Below, one piece after another: positions 1 through 8,823 of a stretch of 45,212 nucleotides of DNA. The translations under genes and the position numbers were made by a program. The stretch's first letter is position 1. Each line of letters begins with the position of its first letter. The stretch is from Thioclava indica. GTDB taxonomy: Bacteria; Pseudomonadota; Alphaproteobacteria; Rhodobacterales; Rhodobacteraceae. Under the pieces are notes generated by a model. That model saw only the letters and a program-made list of their open reading frames with translations, made no database searches and was not told where the DNA came from. The stretch spans positions 1-45,212 of the forward strand of contig NZ_AUNB01000026.1 of NCBI RefSeq assembly GCF_000714545.1. Direction: 5' to 3'.

Positions 1-59
1 GGGCGGCTCTCTGGAAATGCTGGTCACGGATTCCGCGAAAGCTGAGGAAGGGCAGAGTT

Positions 60-503
60 ATGGTCACAAGACGGACATCAAGTTCACCCACGTCTTACGA
101 CGCGGGAACAGGCGAGGGGGCGATGCCCCCTTCGAACCCCCGGGCAATCCCTGTTTCCAAGTATATGGATGAGCTATCCAAATCGATCACCTTCCGGGTG
201 TCGCAGCTTGAGAAGGAGACCCTGGACGACATTGCGCGACGGGCGCGCCGCCCGCTGGCGGAGTTGCTGAGAGAGGCCCTCGGCATGGTGACCTCCGGCC
301 ACCGAAGTAGCGTTCCGATCGCGCCGCCTGAGCTGCTGCGCGCGGTGGCTCGGATTGAGGCCGACATGGACGAGGTCACGCGCGTCTTGCGGAGGGCTGA
401 AGTCGACGATGGTTTCCTAGACCACTTGGCGATCCTGAGCCTGCTGGTCGGCATCGACCGAAAGCTTGGGAAGTTGGCGCACAGCCATTGGAGCTGGAGA
501 TGA
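60..503 (+). CDS. mobC: MobC-like relaxosome accessory protein (ribbon-helix-helix)
   Basis: A 147-residue protein with a ribbon-helix-helix-like stretch near residues 40-78 (ITFRVSQLEKETL followed by a two-helix pattern), as in MobC/MbeC proteins that bind oriT and help the relaxase nick DNA. The first ~36 residues are low complexity, so the true start could be the ATG at 123 or 165; the ATG at 60 has an AGGAAGG-like site upstream. Its stop overlaps the relaxase ATG as ATGA (500-503), showing an operon with translational coupling. The mobC-relaxase-mobB-mobD layout matches ColE1 mbeCABD. The oriT would be expected just upstream, mostly outside the window. The family call rests on fold pattern plus context. 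Confidence 0.75.
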   Translation: MVTRRTSSSPTSYDAGTGEGAMPPSNPRAIPVSKYMDELSKSITFRVSQLEKETLDDIARRARRPLAELLREALGMVTSGHRSSVPIAPPELLRAVARIEADMDEVTRVLRRAEVDDGFLDHLAILSLLVGIDRKLGKLAHSHWSWR

Positions 504-2077
504 TGGTCAAGTTCTTCGCTCACGGCCAAGGCGAGGCCGCTCCGGCCGTGAAGTACCTCATCGAAGAATTTGTCGTGGACTACGATCAGCACCGCCAGCC
601 CAAACTGGATGCCGCGGGCAAGGTCAAACACACCCGCCGCACGATCATGCCCGAAGTTCTGAAGGGCCATCCGGAGCGCATGATCGACCTCGTGGACGCG
701 GTGCCACATCGCTGGAAGTACAAATCAGGCGTGCTGAGCTTTGCTGCCGAGGATGCCCCGACCGAAGCGCATCAGCGCCAGCTCATGGAGGATTTCGAGG
801 CCTTCGCCTGCCCAGGGCTGAGGCATGATCGTTACCGGATGCTCTGGGTGCGCCACCTCCATGTCGGTCGCGTCGAGCTGCACTTCATCATGCCGAGAAT
901 GGACTTGCTGACCGGCAAGGCGCTGAACATCGCGCCGCCAGGGCATGAGCAGTCCTTTCTAGCTTTCATGGACCTGCACAATCGCCGCCATGGATGGGCA
1001 GACCCGATGGACCCGGCACGGGCGCGCGACGTGAAAAGCATCGCCGAGGCGCCCGAGCGCGCTCAGACTCGGGCGGAGGTCAATGAATGGGTGAAGGCTC
1101 AGGTCGGTCTGGGAGTGATCCATGACCGTGTCTCGCTGCTCGAGGCGCTCAAGGGCATCGGCTTTGAGAACCCGAGAGCCGGGAACAATTACATCACCGT
1201 CGCCGACCCGGACATGCCGAAAAACAAGTGGCGCCTGAAAGGAAAGTACTTCCATGTCGACTGGACCGCAGACACAACTCAACCCCCGCATTCGGCAGAA
1301 CATGGAACAGATGCTGGAGGCTCAGCTCGACTCGCTGCAATCCCAGTTGCAGAGCTCGAACGTTGCGTTGCGGAAGACTGCGCAAAGCGTCGCGCGTACA
1401 ATCTCGGACGATTTGGAGACCCTGCAGCACCTGTCCCGCAAGACCACACGCGACCTGAAGGAAGAGGTCGCGCAACGCAAGGCGGAGATCGAGTGCCTGA
1501 CACAGGAGCTGGAGGTGCAGCGCTTGAGGCACAGCAAGATCGTAACGCAGAGGGCGGTGGCCCTGATCCTAACGGGGATCGCCCTCGCAGGGTTGATGGC
1601 GGCCTTCAGCGCGTTCCTGGGCGCGAAGGTGGCGACAATGCCGCCACCCGAGCCACCGATCCAGCTGATCCCGGAGCAGCTGACGGGCAGCCGGACTATC
1701 CGTGGCGTCGGCGGCCTGGGCCAGATGGTCGTCCTGCCCCCCGGGCTGTCGCCCGCAAGGTGCCCGATCGGCACCGGCACGAACCGAACTTGCCTGAAGA
1801 TGGAGTGATCCTTGATGACCCTGACACCGCTCGAGAAAGAGTTGCTCGCCTGCGTCGAAGAATTGGAGAAGAGCGTCTCCGCGTGCATGCAGCGGCAACT
1901 CGAGCAAGAGCAGGCGCTCTCCGACTTGCGGAGCGAATTGAACGCCTCGTTGTCGACCTTGCACGGCGCCTTGGAGGCCGGGCCCAAGCCGCCGGAAAAG
2001 ATCAAGCCCGAGGGGCGGAAGCGGAGCGGCTTCATCTTCAAACGCCCCTAATGGGCGGAAACGAGCCAGAGCAGTGA
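500..2077 (+). CDS. mobA: ColE1/MbeA-type (MOBP, HEN family) relaxase
   Basis: This relaxase would nick oriT and lead the strand in conjugative mobilization. The ATG at 500 overlaps the mobC stop; counted from it, a tyrosine falls at residue 19, where ColE1 MbeA is reported to have its nucleophile. The metal-site region reads HLHVGRVELHF, giving H119, E126 and H128. The H-x6-E-x-N spacing of the MbeA HEN signature is kept, but the final Asn is His. The LLTGKALN and NRRHGWADPMDP stretches also resemble MbeA. The relaxase domain ends near residue 260; the rest is low-complexity Gly/Pro/Arg/Asp-rich sequence, expected because mobB and mobD are encoded there in another frame. An upstream TTG at 488 is a less likely start. 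Confidence 0.88.
   Translation: MMVKFFAHGQGEAAPAVKYLIEEFVVDYDQHRQPKLDAAGKVKHTRRTIMPEVLKGHPERMIDLVDAVPHRWKYKSGVLSFAAEDAPTEAHQRQLMEDFEAFACPGLRHDRYRMLWVRHLHVGRVELHFIMPRMDLLTGKALNIAPPGHEQSFLAFMDLHNRRHGWADPMDPARARDVKSIAEAPERAQTRAEVNEWVKAQVGLGVIHDRVSLLEALKGIGFENPRAGNNYITVADPDMPKNKWRLKGKYFHVDWTADTTQPPHSAEHGTDAGGSARLAAIPVAELERCVAEDCAKRRAYNLGRFGDPAAPVPQDHTRPEGRGRATQGGDRVPDTGAGGAALEAQQDRNAEGGGPDPNGDRPRRVDGGLQRVPGREGGDNAATRATDPADPGAADGQPDYPWRRRPGPDGRPAPRAVARKVPDRHRHEPNLPEDGVILDDPDTARERVARLRRRIGEERLRVHAAATRARAGALRLAERIERLVVDLARRLGGRAQAAGKDQARGAEAERLHLQTPLMGGNEPEQ
1254..1808 (+). CDS. mobB: MobB-like membrane protein nested in the relaxase gene
   Basis: This 184-residue frame lies wholly inside the relaxase gene in a different reading frame. 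It has a long heptad-rich coiled coil (about residues 17-95), one membrane segment (about 101-123) and a C-terminal tail with a QMVVLPPG stretch. Coiled coil, membrane helix and a VLPxG tail are the layout I recall for ColE1 MbeB, which is also nested in mbeA and helps mobilization. A GGAAAG site lies 8 bases before the ATG. A start at 1302 is possible. The organised protein features here, against low complexity in the relaxase frame, make this frame the constrained one. Confidence 0.75.
   Translation: MSTGPQTQLNPRIRQNMEQMLEAQLDSLQSQLQSSNVALRKTAQSVARTISDDLETLQHLSRKTTRDLKEEVAQRKAEIECLTQELEVQRLRHSKIVTQRAVALILTGIALAGLMAAFSAFLGAKVATMPPPEPPIQLIPEQLTGSRTIRGVGGLGQMVVLPPGLSPARCPIGTGTNRTCLKME
1815..2051 (+). 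CDS. mobD: MobD-like small coiled-coil mobilization protein nested in the relaxase gene
   Basis: A 78-residue protein starting LTPLEKELLACVEELEKSV, similar in style to MbeD of ColE1-type plasmids (short, acidic, coiled-coil start). Its ATG lies 6 bases after the mobB stop, with GGAG about 9 bases upstream, and it ends inside the relaxase gene, 26 bases before the relaxase stop. The tail is basic (KRSGFIFKRP). MbeD-type proteins are linked to mobilization and entry exclusion; the exact role here is inference from position and shape. Confidence 0.62.
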   Translation: MTLTPLEKELLACVEELEKSVSACMQRQLEQEQALSDLRSELNASLSTLHGALEAGPKPPEKIKPEGRKRSGFIFKRP

Positions 2078-2289
2078 AAGTGGAAAAAGAAATGGCAGCG
2101 AAAACTGTGCGGGGGAGAGCAGCAAGACCTTCGTACCCGGCCGAGACAAGGGCAAGCGCGGTTCAGGAAGTCCTGAATATCCAGGACGATCACCCGTCCC
2201 TCTGGGCTGCCGTCTCCGAGGTTGCGCTACGCGTCGGTTGCGCTCCTAAGACTCTGCTGGAGTGGGTTCAGGACCAGATTAGCCGGTGA
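2074..2289 (+). pseudogene. Truncated IS3-family transposase OrfA stub
   Basis: A 71-residue frame beginning with GTG. The part RPSYPAETRASAVQEVL followed by HPSLWAAVSEVALRVGCA and TLLEWVQDQ reads like the N-terminal helix-turn-helix of IS3-family OrfA proteins, which are normally about 90-110 residues and followed by OrfB. Here the frame stops just after the HTH and no OrfB follows. It overlaps the 3' end of the convergent metallopeptidase gene by 22 bases. The simplest reading is an IS remnant at the edge of the restriction-modification cargo; a free-standing DNA-binding protein cannot be excluded. Confidence 0.5.
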
Positions 2290-3011
2290 CCGATTTTGTC
2301 CAGACGGTTAATGCGACTTTCATAGTCGGGCATAATTGTTTCGAGAGAGCGCCAGAACCGATGGGAGTGGTCGTGATAAAGAATGTGGCAGGCTTCATGT
2401 GCTATGACATAGTCAATGAGTGATGCAGGTGCCATTACTAGGCGCCAGTTAAGCCTTATTTTTCCATTCTTGTCGCAACTTCCCCATCGCTTTGATTGCT
2501 CAACTACCAGCATCCGCGGGGTGTCAATTCCAAGCGTCGTACTTACTGCACTGAGCCTTTCCGGAAACCGCCGCATTGCCTTCTCGACATACCATTGGCG
2601 CAAACCGGAGCGGATTGACGCGCGACGGATAAGATAGTGCTGATGTGGAAGAACTGGGGCTACAAGGGTTTGTCCACGCGCCGAAATTCGTGTCACGACA
2701 GCGTTCGGATCTTCAATAACTCGCAACCGATAAGGTCTTCCAAGATAGTGGAAGCTTTCACCGCTAACGAACTCCTTTGGCTGTGTTTCCGAAGCCAATT
2801 CCCTATAATCCGCAAGCTTTTTGATTACCCAGGGTGCCTTTTTTCGGACATGCGCCGCCACGTCTTGGTCAATCATATCAACTGGCGCAAGAACTCGAAT
2901 TCCATCAAAGCCCACTGAAATAGAGATAGTTTTTCGGCGCGCAGTCCGTTCCAGTCGAAAGCTGATATTCTCTCCGCCATAACTGATATCGTGCTTGTCG
3001 ATTTGTATCAT
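2268..3011 (-). CDS. YgjP/DUF45-like zinc metallopeptidase linked to type I RM
   Basis: A 247-residue protein of the YgjP-like (DUF45, SprT/M48-type) family. The zinc site is HEACH at residues 205-209 with a third histidine in HSHRFW (about 217). The preceding SKRWGSCDKNGKIRLNWRL stretch is a family hallmark. There is no signal peptide, so it is cytoplasmic. Its ATG overlaps the hsdR stop (ATGA), so it is the last gene of the five-gene RM operon. YgjP-like genes are often found beside hsdR; the substrate is unknown. One inference is turnover or control of the restriction complex. Confidence 0.85.
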   Translation of the reverse strand: MIQIDKHDISYGGENISFRLERTARRKTISISVGFDGIRVLAPVDMIDQDVAAHVRKKAPWVIKKLADYRELASETQPKEFVSGESFHYLGRPYRLRVIEDPNAVVTRISARGQTLVAPVLPHQHYLIRRASIRSGLRQWYVEKAMRRFPERLSAVSTTLGIDTPRMLVVEQSKRWGSCDKNGKIRLNWRLVMAPASLIDYVIAHEACHILYHDHSHRFWRSLETIMPDYESRINRLDKIGHRLIWS

Positions 3012-5977
3012 TTGGAAAATCGCGCTCTGGCCACATCCATAATCTTTGCAGTAGATGCTTCCATTTCCTGAAAATCAGATTGCGCGGTGCGCAGATGCTC
3101 TTTGATCTTACGCCGCATCTGGCGTTGAACATCTTCTTTCATGTGCCAGTCGATCACTTGCGTCATGGCTTCGAGGTCTGTCGCAATGCTAGATGCGATT
3201 TCTCGGCGCGTGTCAGCATCCAAATCAGGCCGGAACTCTATCAAAGGAAGTATGGCGCCAGACGTGCCCGACAGGCGTATGCCGCCTGCATCACTACGGA
3301 GCTCGGCGGAGCGCGTAGCCATTTCTTCCAATCGAGCTAGCTGGCTAGCAGCGCTGACACGATCAGTTCGGCGACGTGAAATGAGTTCCTCGAGTTCTTC
3401 CCAAAGTGAAGAGTAGGCTGTTGGGTTTTCATCTCGATGGACGTGTATTTCATGGCGTATCGCATGCTCGATCCTCGCGGCCTTGGCCTCGTCGGAATGA
3501 AGCTCGGCCACACTCCGAAGGAATGCAGGATCAAGAATGTCCGTCGGCTGAAGCAGTTGTTCCACGCCTTCCGACTGAAGATGTGATGTGATGAGTTCAC
3601 CCACCTTTGCGCCATAGGGCCGAGCGTCAAACCGCTCGTCGCTGAACGTTCGGCGAGCTGTTGCGCGAATTCGAGACAGCCACTTAAGATCAGCCAAATA
3701 TGGTTCTTCCAATGCCTTGGGGTCGGGAAGAACCATATCAAATGCTTCCGCAAAACGTTGGAAGTCTAATTCAAAACGGGCACGCACATCCTCTGGCTCG
3801 AGCAACAGGACGCAAGCCTCTTCATCGTTGCGATCGACATTGTCGAACAGGCGCATTGCAGCTCGATGGCGACTTTCAAGAAGTTGGTACTTTTCCGAGG
3901 CAGGACGCATTGCCGAGAGGACACCATCATCCTCTGAGAACATTTCGAGCGCTTCAGATATACGTTGATTGTCGCCCCAATAATCTACAACCAAGCCGTA
4001 CTTTTTACCGTCGGCAGTTCTGTTAACGCGTGCGATTGCCTGCAGCAAAGTATGCTCTCGCAACGGTGCGTCGAGATAAAGAACCTGCTCGATTGGGGCG
4101 TCGAACCCCGTCAGCAACATATCGCAGACGACAAGGATTTTCAGAGGGTCGTTCTGGCGCTTGAACCGTGCAATCAGGTCCTCACGTTCTCTCTTGGAAT
4201 GGTGATGTCGTTGCAGCCGCGCGCTGTCGTTATTCGCGGTCGACATGATGACAGCACATTCCGGAGCACCAAGATCACGAAGTGTCTCTACATAGGTGAC
4301 TGCTACGTCTCGACTGACCGTCACGATCTGTGCTTTGAACCCATTTGGCTCAATGGTTTCGCGGTAGTGCTGAAGTATATCTTGGCAGATCATCCGGACG
4401 CGTTCTTCGGCGCCAGCTACCTTTTCCTGCAAACGAGTTCCGCGTTTCAGCTTCTGGATTTCTTCGTCACTCAATTCGGGAAAGGCACGTCGGATTGCAG
4501 ATTCCAATTCAACGCCGTGGATACGCATGCGAGCATCTCGCATTTCATAGTAGATCGGAACCGTCGCCTCGTCCTTGACAGCTTGGTGGATCAGATAGCG
4601 ATGGATGTAGTCGCCAAAGACGCGACGCGTCGCCCGGTCTTTCTTGTCGATAGGCGTACCGGTGAAGGCGATCATAGTGGCGTTCGGCAGGCCCGCTCGC
4701 ATCCGAGCCGCAAGCGCGCCATATTGAGTTCGGTGCGCTTCATCGACCATAACGAAGATGTTCGGGCTGTCCGAAATGACATCCGTCCGCTTCGGTACAG
4801 CCGACTGGAACTTGTGGACGGTCGTCAGTACCGTCGTACCTGCGCCGCCTGACAAAAGTTCTCGTAGGTGTTCGCCGCTTTCAGCCTGCGTGGGATTGGG
4901 GAAACCCGCGCGTTGAAATTGGCCGGTGATCTGGCCATCCAGTTCTGTCCGGTCCGTCACGATAACGAGGCGCGGGTTTTCCGCCTCCGGCAACCGACGA
5001 AGCTTTATCGCCAAGAAGACCATTGTCAGCGACTTGCCAGAGCCCTGAGTGTGGTGAATCACGCCACCACGCTTGTCTGGCCGCAAAGCGGTCCGGATGC
5101 GCTCGATCGTACGGCCCACTGCTACATACTGTTGATAGCGGGCGATCTTCTTGATCCGCTTGCCATCAATGGTTTCGAAGATGATGAAGTTGCGCACCAG
5201 ATCGAGCAGGTTTTCAGGGGCAAGCATGCCAGCGAGGAGAGCATCCTGCGGCGTCGGTGTGCGGCCGAGGCGCGAGGCAAGTGCATCGCTGCTCAAGGGA
5301 TAAGGATCGCGCCAGTCGGCCCAGAACCGCGTCGGCGTTGCTGTTGTGCCGCTCTTGGCGACATCGCGCGCGAGCGCGAGTGAAATCTGCGACACCTCGA
5401 ACAGACGCGGCGCGCCCAGCCCTTGGAACTCGTCCCGCCCCTCATAGCGACGGAACTGGCGAAGTGCGTCACCGATCGGGTCAGAGAGTCCCGGCGATTT
5501 GCACTCGATGACGACGAGCGGGATGCCGTTCACATAGACGATGATGTCGGGGATAATCTCTTGCCGTGGGCCTTTAATCGCGACCTGGCGCGCGAACTCG
5601 AACGTGTTCTTTTCCACGGTTTCGAAGTCGAAGTAGCGGACGCTCCGGTCTTGCCTGCGCCCGTTCGCATCGGTGTGTGGCAAGGTGATGCCATAGGTCA
5701 GCGCCGTGTGGACCTTTTCGTTGGCGTCGATCAAGTCGATGGCCGAAACGCGCGCAATGGCGGCGATGGCGCGGCGGATTCCATCCTGGTCAATCCACGG
5801 GTTGAGCGCCTGCAACTGCGTTTCCAAGCGCCGGGTCAGCAAGACATCGGTCGTGCTTTCCCTCAGCCTGGATACGTCGGCGAGCAACAGCTCGCCGTAG
5901 TCGAACAGGACCCGAAGCAGGTCTACAGCCGGGTCTTCGACAAACTCGATTTCCAACCGATCGCGGGATGAGCTCAT
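3008..5977 (-). CDS. hsdR: Type I restriction endonuclease subunit R
   Basis: A 989-residue HsdR, the ATP-driven translocase and nuclease of a type I restriction system. The nuclease site is visible as D144 followed by ECK at 158-160 (PD-ExK type). The helicase motor has Walker A HTQGSGKSL at 309-317, DEAH at 412-415, an LLTGFDAP motif and QAIARVNR (motif VI). The C-terminal part is helical and would contact the methylase core. Its ATG overlaps the hsdS stop and its stop overlaps the metallopeptidase start. No frameshift is seen, so it should be functional. Confidence 0.97.
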   Translation of the reverse strand: MSSSRDRLEIEFVEDPAVDLLRVLFDYGELLLADVSRLRESTTDVLLTRRLETQLQALNPWIDQDGIRRAIAAIARVSAIDLIDANEKVHTALTYGITLPHTDANGRRQDRSVRYFDFETVEKNTFEFARQVAIKGPRQEIIPDIIVYVNGIPLVVIECKSPGLSDPIGDALRQFRRYEGRDEFQGLGAPRLFEVSQISLALARDVAKSGTTATPTRFWADWRDPYPLSSDALASRLGRTPTPQDALLAGMLAPENLLDLVRNFIIFETIDGKRIKKIARYQQYVAVGRTIERIRTALRPDKRGGVIHHTQGSGKSLTMVFLAIKLRRLPEAENPRLVIVTDRTELDGQITGQFQRAGFPNPTQAESGEHLRELLSGGAGTTVLTTVHKFQSAVPKRTDVISDSPNIFVMVDEAHRTQYGALAARMRAGLPNATMIAFTGTPIDKKDRATRRVFGDYIHRYLIHQAVKDEATVPIYYEMRDARMRIHGVELESAIRRAFPELSDEEIQKLKRGTRLQEKVAGAEERVRMICQDILQHYRETIEPNGFKAQIVTVSRDVAVTYVETLRDLGAPECAVIMSTANNDSARLQRHHHSKREREDLIARFKRQNDPLKILVVCDMLLTGFDAPIEQVLYLDAPLREHTLLQAIARVNRTADGKKYGLVVDYWGDNQRISEALEMFSEDDGVLSAMRPASEKYQLLESRHRAAMRLFDNVDRNDEEACVLLLEPEDVRARFELDFQRFAEAFDMVLPDPKALEEPYLADLKWLSRIRATARRTFSDERFDARPYGAKVGELITSHLQSEGVEQLLQPTDILDPAFLRSVAELHSDEAKAARIEHAIRHEIHVHRDENPTAYSSLWEELEELISRRRTDRVSAASQLARLEEMATRSAELRSDAGGIRLSGTSGAILPLIEFRPDLDADTRREIASSIATDLEAMTQVIDWHMKEDVQRQMRRKIKEHLRTAQSDFQEMEASTAKIMDVARARFSK

Positions 5978-7296
5978 GCCGTCACCGCCTCGGGCGTATT
6001 GCCGCTTGGCAGAGAGTTCTCGAAGCGGGCAATCATGCTGGCGGGCAGGCGCAGACGGCCAGAAAGCAACTCTTGCGCAAGCGCGGCGCGCGTGTTTTGC
6101 AGCTCTGCCAATGATTGCTTTTCGGCCTCAATGCACCGATCGAAGGCCTCACCGGTATCGGCGATCTTTTCTTGCTCTGCCTTGGGCGGCAGCAGGATTT
6201 GCAGTCGCTTGAACGTCGGCATGTAGATGGTCTGGTGCGTGCTTCCCGCCTGCAGGCGATCCCATTCCCGCTTCATGTGTCGGAAGACCTGGAGCAGGTA
6301 GCGAGGATCAAGGTCTGATCCGCAAACCCAGTTGGCGAAGTCCTGACTGGTGGCCATTTCGACGGCCAAGCGGCACGCTTTGCCAACGGTCGCCGTTCGG
6401 GAAAAGACCACCGTATCAACAGGAAGGACGCGGGCAGACGAATTCTTGATCCCCTTTTCGGTCACCTGTTCCAGTGTGTTTTCAATGGTCAGTTGGTCAA
6501 GCGCATCGGTATCACCCAGCGACAGCCATGGAATGGTTCCACCCCAGTACTCGGGCTTGTCCCGATTTGGCGTGTGGCCACTTTCCAGCTTTGCCACGCT
6601 GGTGAGCCGAACAAGTTTCCAGTCCGTGGGGATCTGGTCGACGCCTTCTGCGATCCGACCCAGAACCCAGCGTTCCGGCAGGGGCTTCAAAGCCGCATTG
6701 TCCCGGCGCGTGCCCTTCGTCAGCAACTCGCGCATGACGGCCTTCTTGGTTTCGCCAAGAGAACTGATCAGCTCTAGCTTTCGTGCGATTACGTCCTCAA
6801 CTGACCGCAGAACCTCGCCAATGGCCAACTGTTCAGGATATGGGGGATACTGGTACTTGTAGGCTGCTAGGTCGCGAAATGCTATGGAACGGCGCCGGTT
6901 GACCCCGCCGTTACTGTACGGCGCAAACCGACCTGACAACGCCAGGCGCTTCAAACTCCGCAACGCGAAAAACGGATCAAGCACCCCTGGCTGCACCTCA
7001 AACACCGTATACATTGGGCTGATCAGCCCTGCATCGAACTTCTGAAGGAGGTCGATGGAGCCTTCATCGAGATGAATGGTCGCGTATGCAAACTGTCCTT
7101 TCCGAACCAGTTTGTACTGATCAGTGTCGGCACTATGGATAGTTTTGGTGAAATACTCGGACGAGCGCACGAAGCCACGGTGCTTCGTCACGCTCAAAAC
7201 GGGATAAGGGCCGTTCCCGAGGCCGCGTGTTCTTACTTCTTTAGCCAGCTTGCCGAAACGCGCTTCCTGCCAGCCTTTTGGCAGATCAACCGACAT
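5974..7296 (-). CDS. hsdS: Type I restriction-modification specificity subunit S (two TRDs)
   Basis: A 440-residue HsdS with the usual two-repeat layout. TRD1 covers about residues 1-150 and is followed by a conserved helix with YPEQLAIGEVL and KKAVMRELLTKG. TRD2 starts near residue 215 (IPTDWKLVRLTSVAKLESG) and is followed by a second helix with LPPKAEQEKIA and AQELLSGRLRL. The two TRDs read the two halves of a split recognition site; the sequence recognised cannot be told from here. It starts with ATG, overlapping the hsdM end by 11 bases, and its stop overlaps the hsdR start. Confidence 0.95.
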   Translation of the reverse strand: MSVDLPKGWQEARFGKLAKEVRTRGLGNGPYPVLSVTKHRGFVRSSEYFTKTIHSADTDQYKLVRKGQFAYATIHLDEGSIDLLQKFDAGLISPMYTVFEVQPGVLDPFFALRSLKRLALSGRFAPYSNGGVNRRRSIAFRDLAAYKYQYPPYPEQLAIGEVLRSVEDVIARKLELISSLGETKKAVMRELLTKGTRRDNAALKPLPERWVLGRIAEGVDQIPTDWKLVRLTSVAKLESGHTPNRDKPEYWGGTIPWLSLGDTDALDQLTIENTLEQVTEKGIKNSSARVLPVDTVVFSRTATVGKACRLAVEMATSQDFANWVCGSDLDPRYLLQVFRHMKREWDRLQAGSTHQTIYMPTFKRLQILLPPKAEQEKIADTGEAFDRCIEAEKQSLAELQNTRAALAQELLSGRLRLPASMIARFENSLPSGNTPEAVTA

Positions 7297-8812
7297 AGCC
7301 CATCTCTTTCAGCAGTTCATTCATGCGGGCCTCAGCATCGTCGCGGGCTTTCTCGGCAGCCCAGAGTTTGCCCAGTTCGGCCTTCACGTCGATCGGCTTT
7401 TCAGGCTCCAATGTGTCGATGTAGCGAGAGATGTTGAGGTTGAATTCGTTGTCCACGACCTCGGACATGGGCACGATGCGACTGAACCTCTCGGTTTCAA
7501 TTCGCTCGCGATATGTGTCGACGATCGTCTTGATGTTCCCGGGGGTCAGAACGGCCTTTTTTCCACTGTCATCGGCTTCTTTCGCGGCATGCACGAAGAA
7601 GATGTTCCCTTGTTGCTCCGGCGCTTTGTTGCGGTTGAGGATCAGCACGATGGCTGGAATACCGGTGCCCGCGAACAGGTTCTCTGGCAGACCGATGATC
7701 GCCTCGATCAGGTCTTCTTCCAGCAGCGCCTTGCGGATGCGCCCGTCGCCTGACCCGCGGAACAACACGCCATGCGGCATGACCACACCGCACATGCCGT
7801 CCTTGTTCAGGGTCGCGAGCATGTGCTGCACAAATGCATAGTCGCCGATATTCTTGGCTGGGATGCCGTACTTGAAACGGTTGAAGCTCGCTTTCTCCCC
7901 TTCGCCGCTCGCCTCTTCCGCGCCCCACTTGTCGAGCGAGAAGGGCGGGTTGGCGATCACCCGATCATAGAGAATGAGGTTGCCGTCACCATCCAGTAGG
8001 CGCGGGTTGCGGATCGTGTCACCTTTTTCGATCCGGGCATCGCGCAGGCCGTGCAGCAGCAGGTTCATCTTGGCGATGGCCCAGGTTCCCAGATTGCGCT
8101 CTTGCCCATGCAGCGTAACGTTGATCGCCTCACCCAGGCGCTTGCCCTGTTTCGAGCCGACATATTCCGCGCATTGGATCAGCATGCCGCCAGAACCGCA
8201 TGTTGGGTCACAGATGCGCATGCCCGGTTCGGGATTAAGCAGCTGCACGATCAGATTGACCACCTGGTGAGGGGTATAGAACTCGCCGCCCTTCTTGCCC
8301 GCGTCGTCCGCGAAATATTCGATCAGGTATTCATAGGCCCGCCCGAGCATGTCCGGTTCGGACAACGACCGGTTGGCAAGATTGATGCGAGAGAAATGGT
8401 CGATCAGGCCAGCAAGGACGACTTCCTTGTTCTTGGGATCACCCAGCCGCGACTCGCTGTTGAAGTCGATGTTTACCAGAACGCCCTCAATGGCTGGATT
8501 GGCATCTTCTAATGCTTCGCAGGCCTTGTTGAGGGATTGGCCGATTTCGACGGTTGTCTTCTTGATGTTGTCCCACCGCGCGCGCTCGGGCACGAAGAAC
8601 TCGTGTTCATCCGGGTCATTGTAAGCGATGTCTTCCGGCAGGCCGTCGCGGATACGCTCCTGCGCCTCTTCCTCGAAGCGGTCCGACAGGCGCTTGAGGA
8701 ACAGAAAGCCGAGGATGTAGACCTTGTAGTCCGAACTGTCGATCGAGCCACGGAGGTAATCCGCTGCACGCCAAAGATGATTATTCAGCGCATCGCGCGT
8801 CAGTTTTTCCAT
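7286..8812 (-). CDS. hsdM: Type I restriction-modification DNA methyltransferase subunit M
   Basis: A 508-residue N6-adenine methyltransferase. The N-terminal helical domain (about 1-150) is followed by the SAM site DPTCGSGGM at 202-210 and the catalytic NPPF at 288-291. I chose the ATG at 8812 because GGGAG sits 6 bases upstream, rather than the TTG at 8827; with this start, 11 bases separate it from the stop of the upstream half-specificity gene. It works with HsdS to protect host sites and with HsdR to restrict unmodified DNA. Confidence 0.96.
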   Translation of the reverse strand: MEKLTRDALNNHLWRAADYLRGSIDSSDYKVYILGFLFLKRLSDRFEEEAQERIRDGLPEDIAYNDPDEHEFFVPERARWDNIKKTTVEIGQSLNKACEALEDANPAIEGVLVNIDFNSESRLGDPKNKEVVLAGLIDHFSRINLANRSLSEPDMLGRAYEYLIEYFADDAGKKGGEFYTPHQVVNLIVQLLNPEPGMRICDPTCGSGGMLIQCAEYVGSKQGKRLGEAINVTLHGQERNLGTWAIAKMNLLLHGLRDARIEKGDTIRNPRLLDGDGNLILYDRVIANPPFSLDKWGAEEASGEGEKASFNRFKYGIPAKNIGDYAFVQHMLATLNKDGMCGVVMPHGVLFRGSGDGRIRKALLEEDLIEAIIGLPENLFAGTGIPAIVLILNRNKAPEQQGNIFFVHAAKEADDSGKKAVLTPGNIKTIVDTYRERIETERFSRIVPMSEVVDNEFNLNISRYIDTLEPEKPIDVKAELGKLWAAEKARDDAEARMNELLKEMGYVG

Positions 8813-8823
8813 TTCTATCTCCC

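Noticed and set aside
3965-4852. 295-codon plus-strand frame opposite hsdR
   Set aside because: It lies antisense to the motor domain of HsdR, whose motifs are intact; no features of its own.
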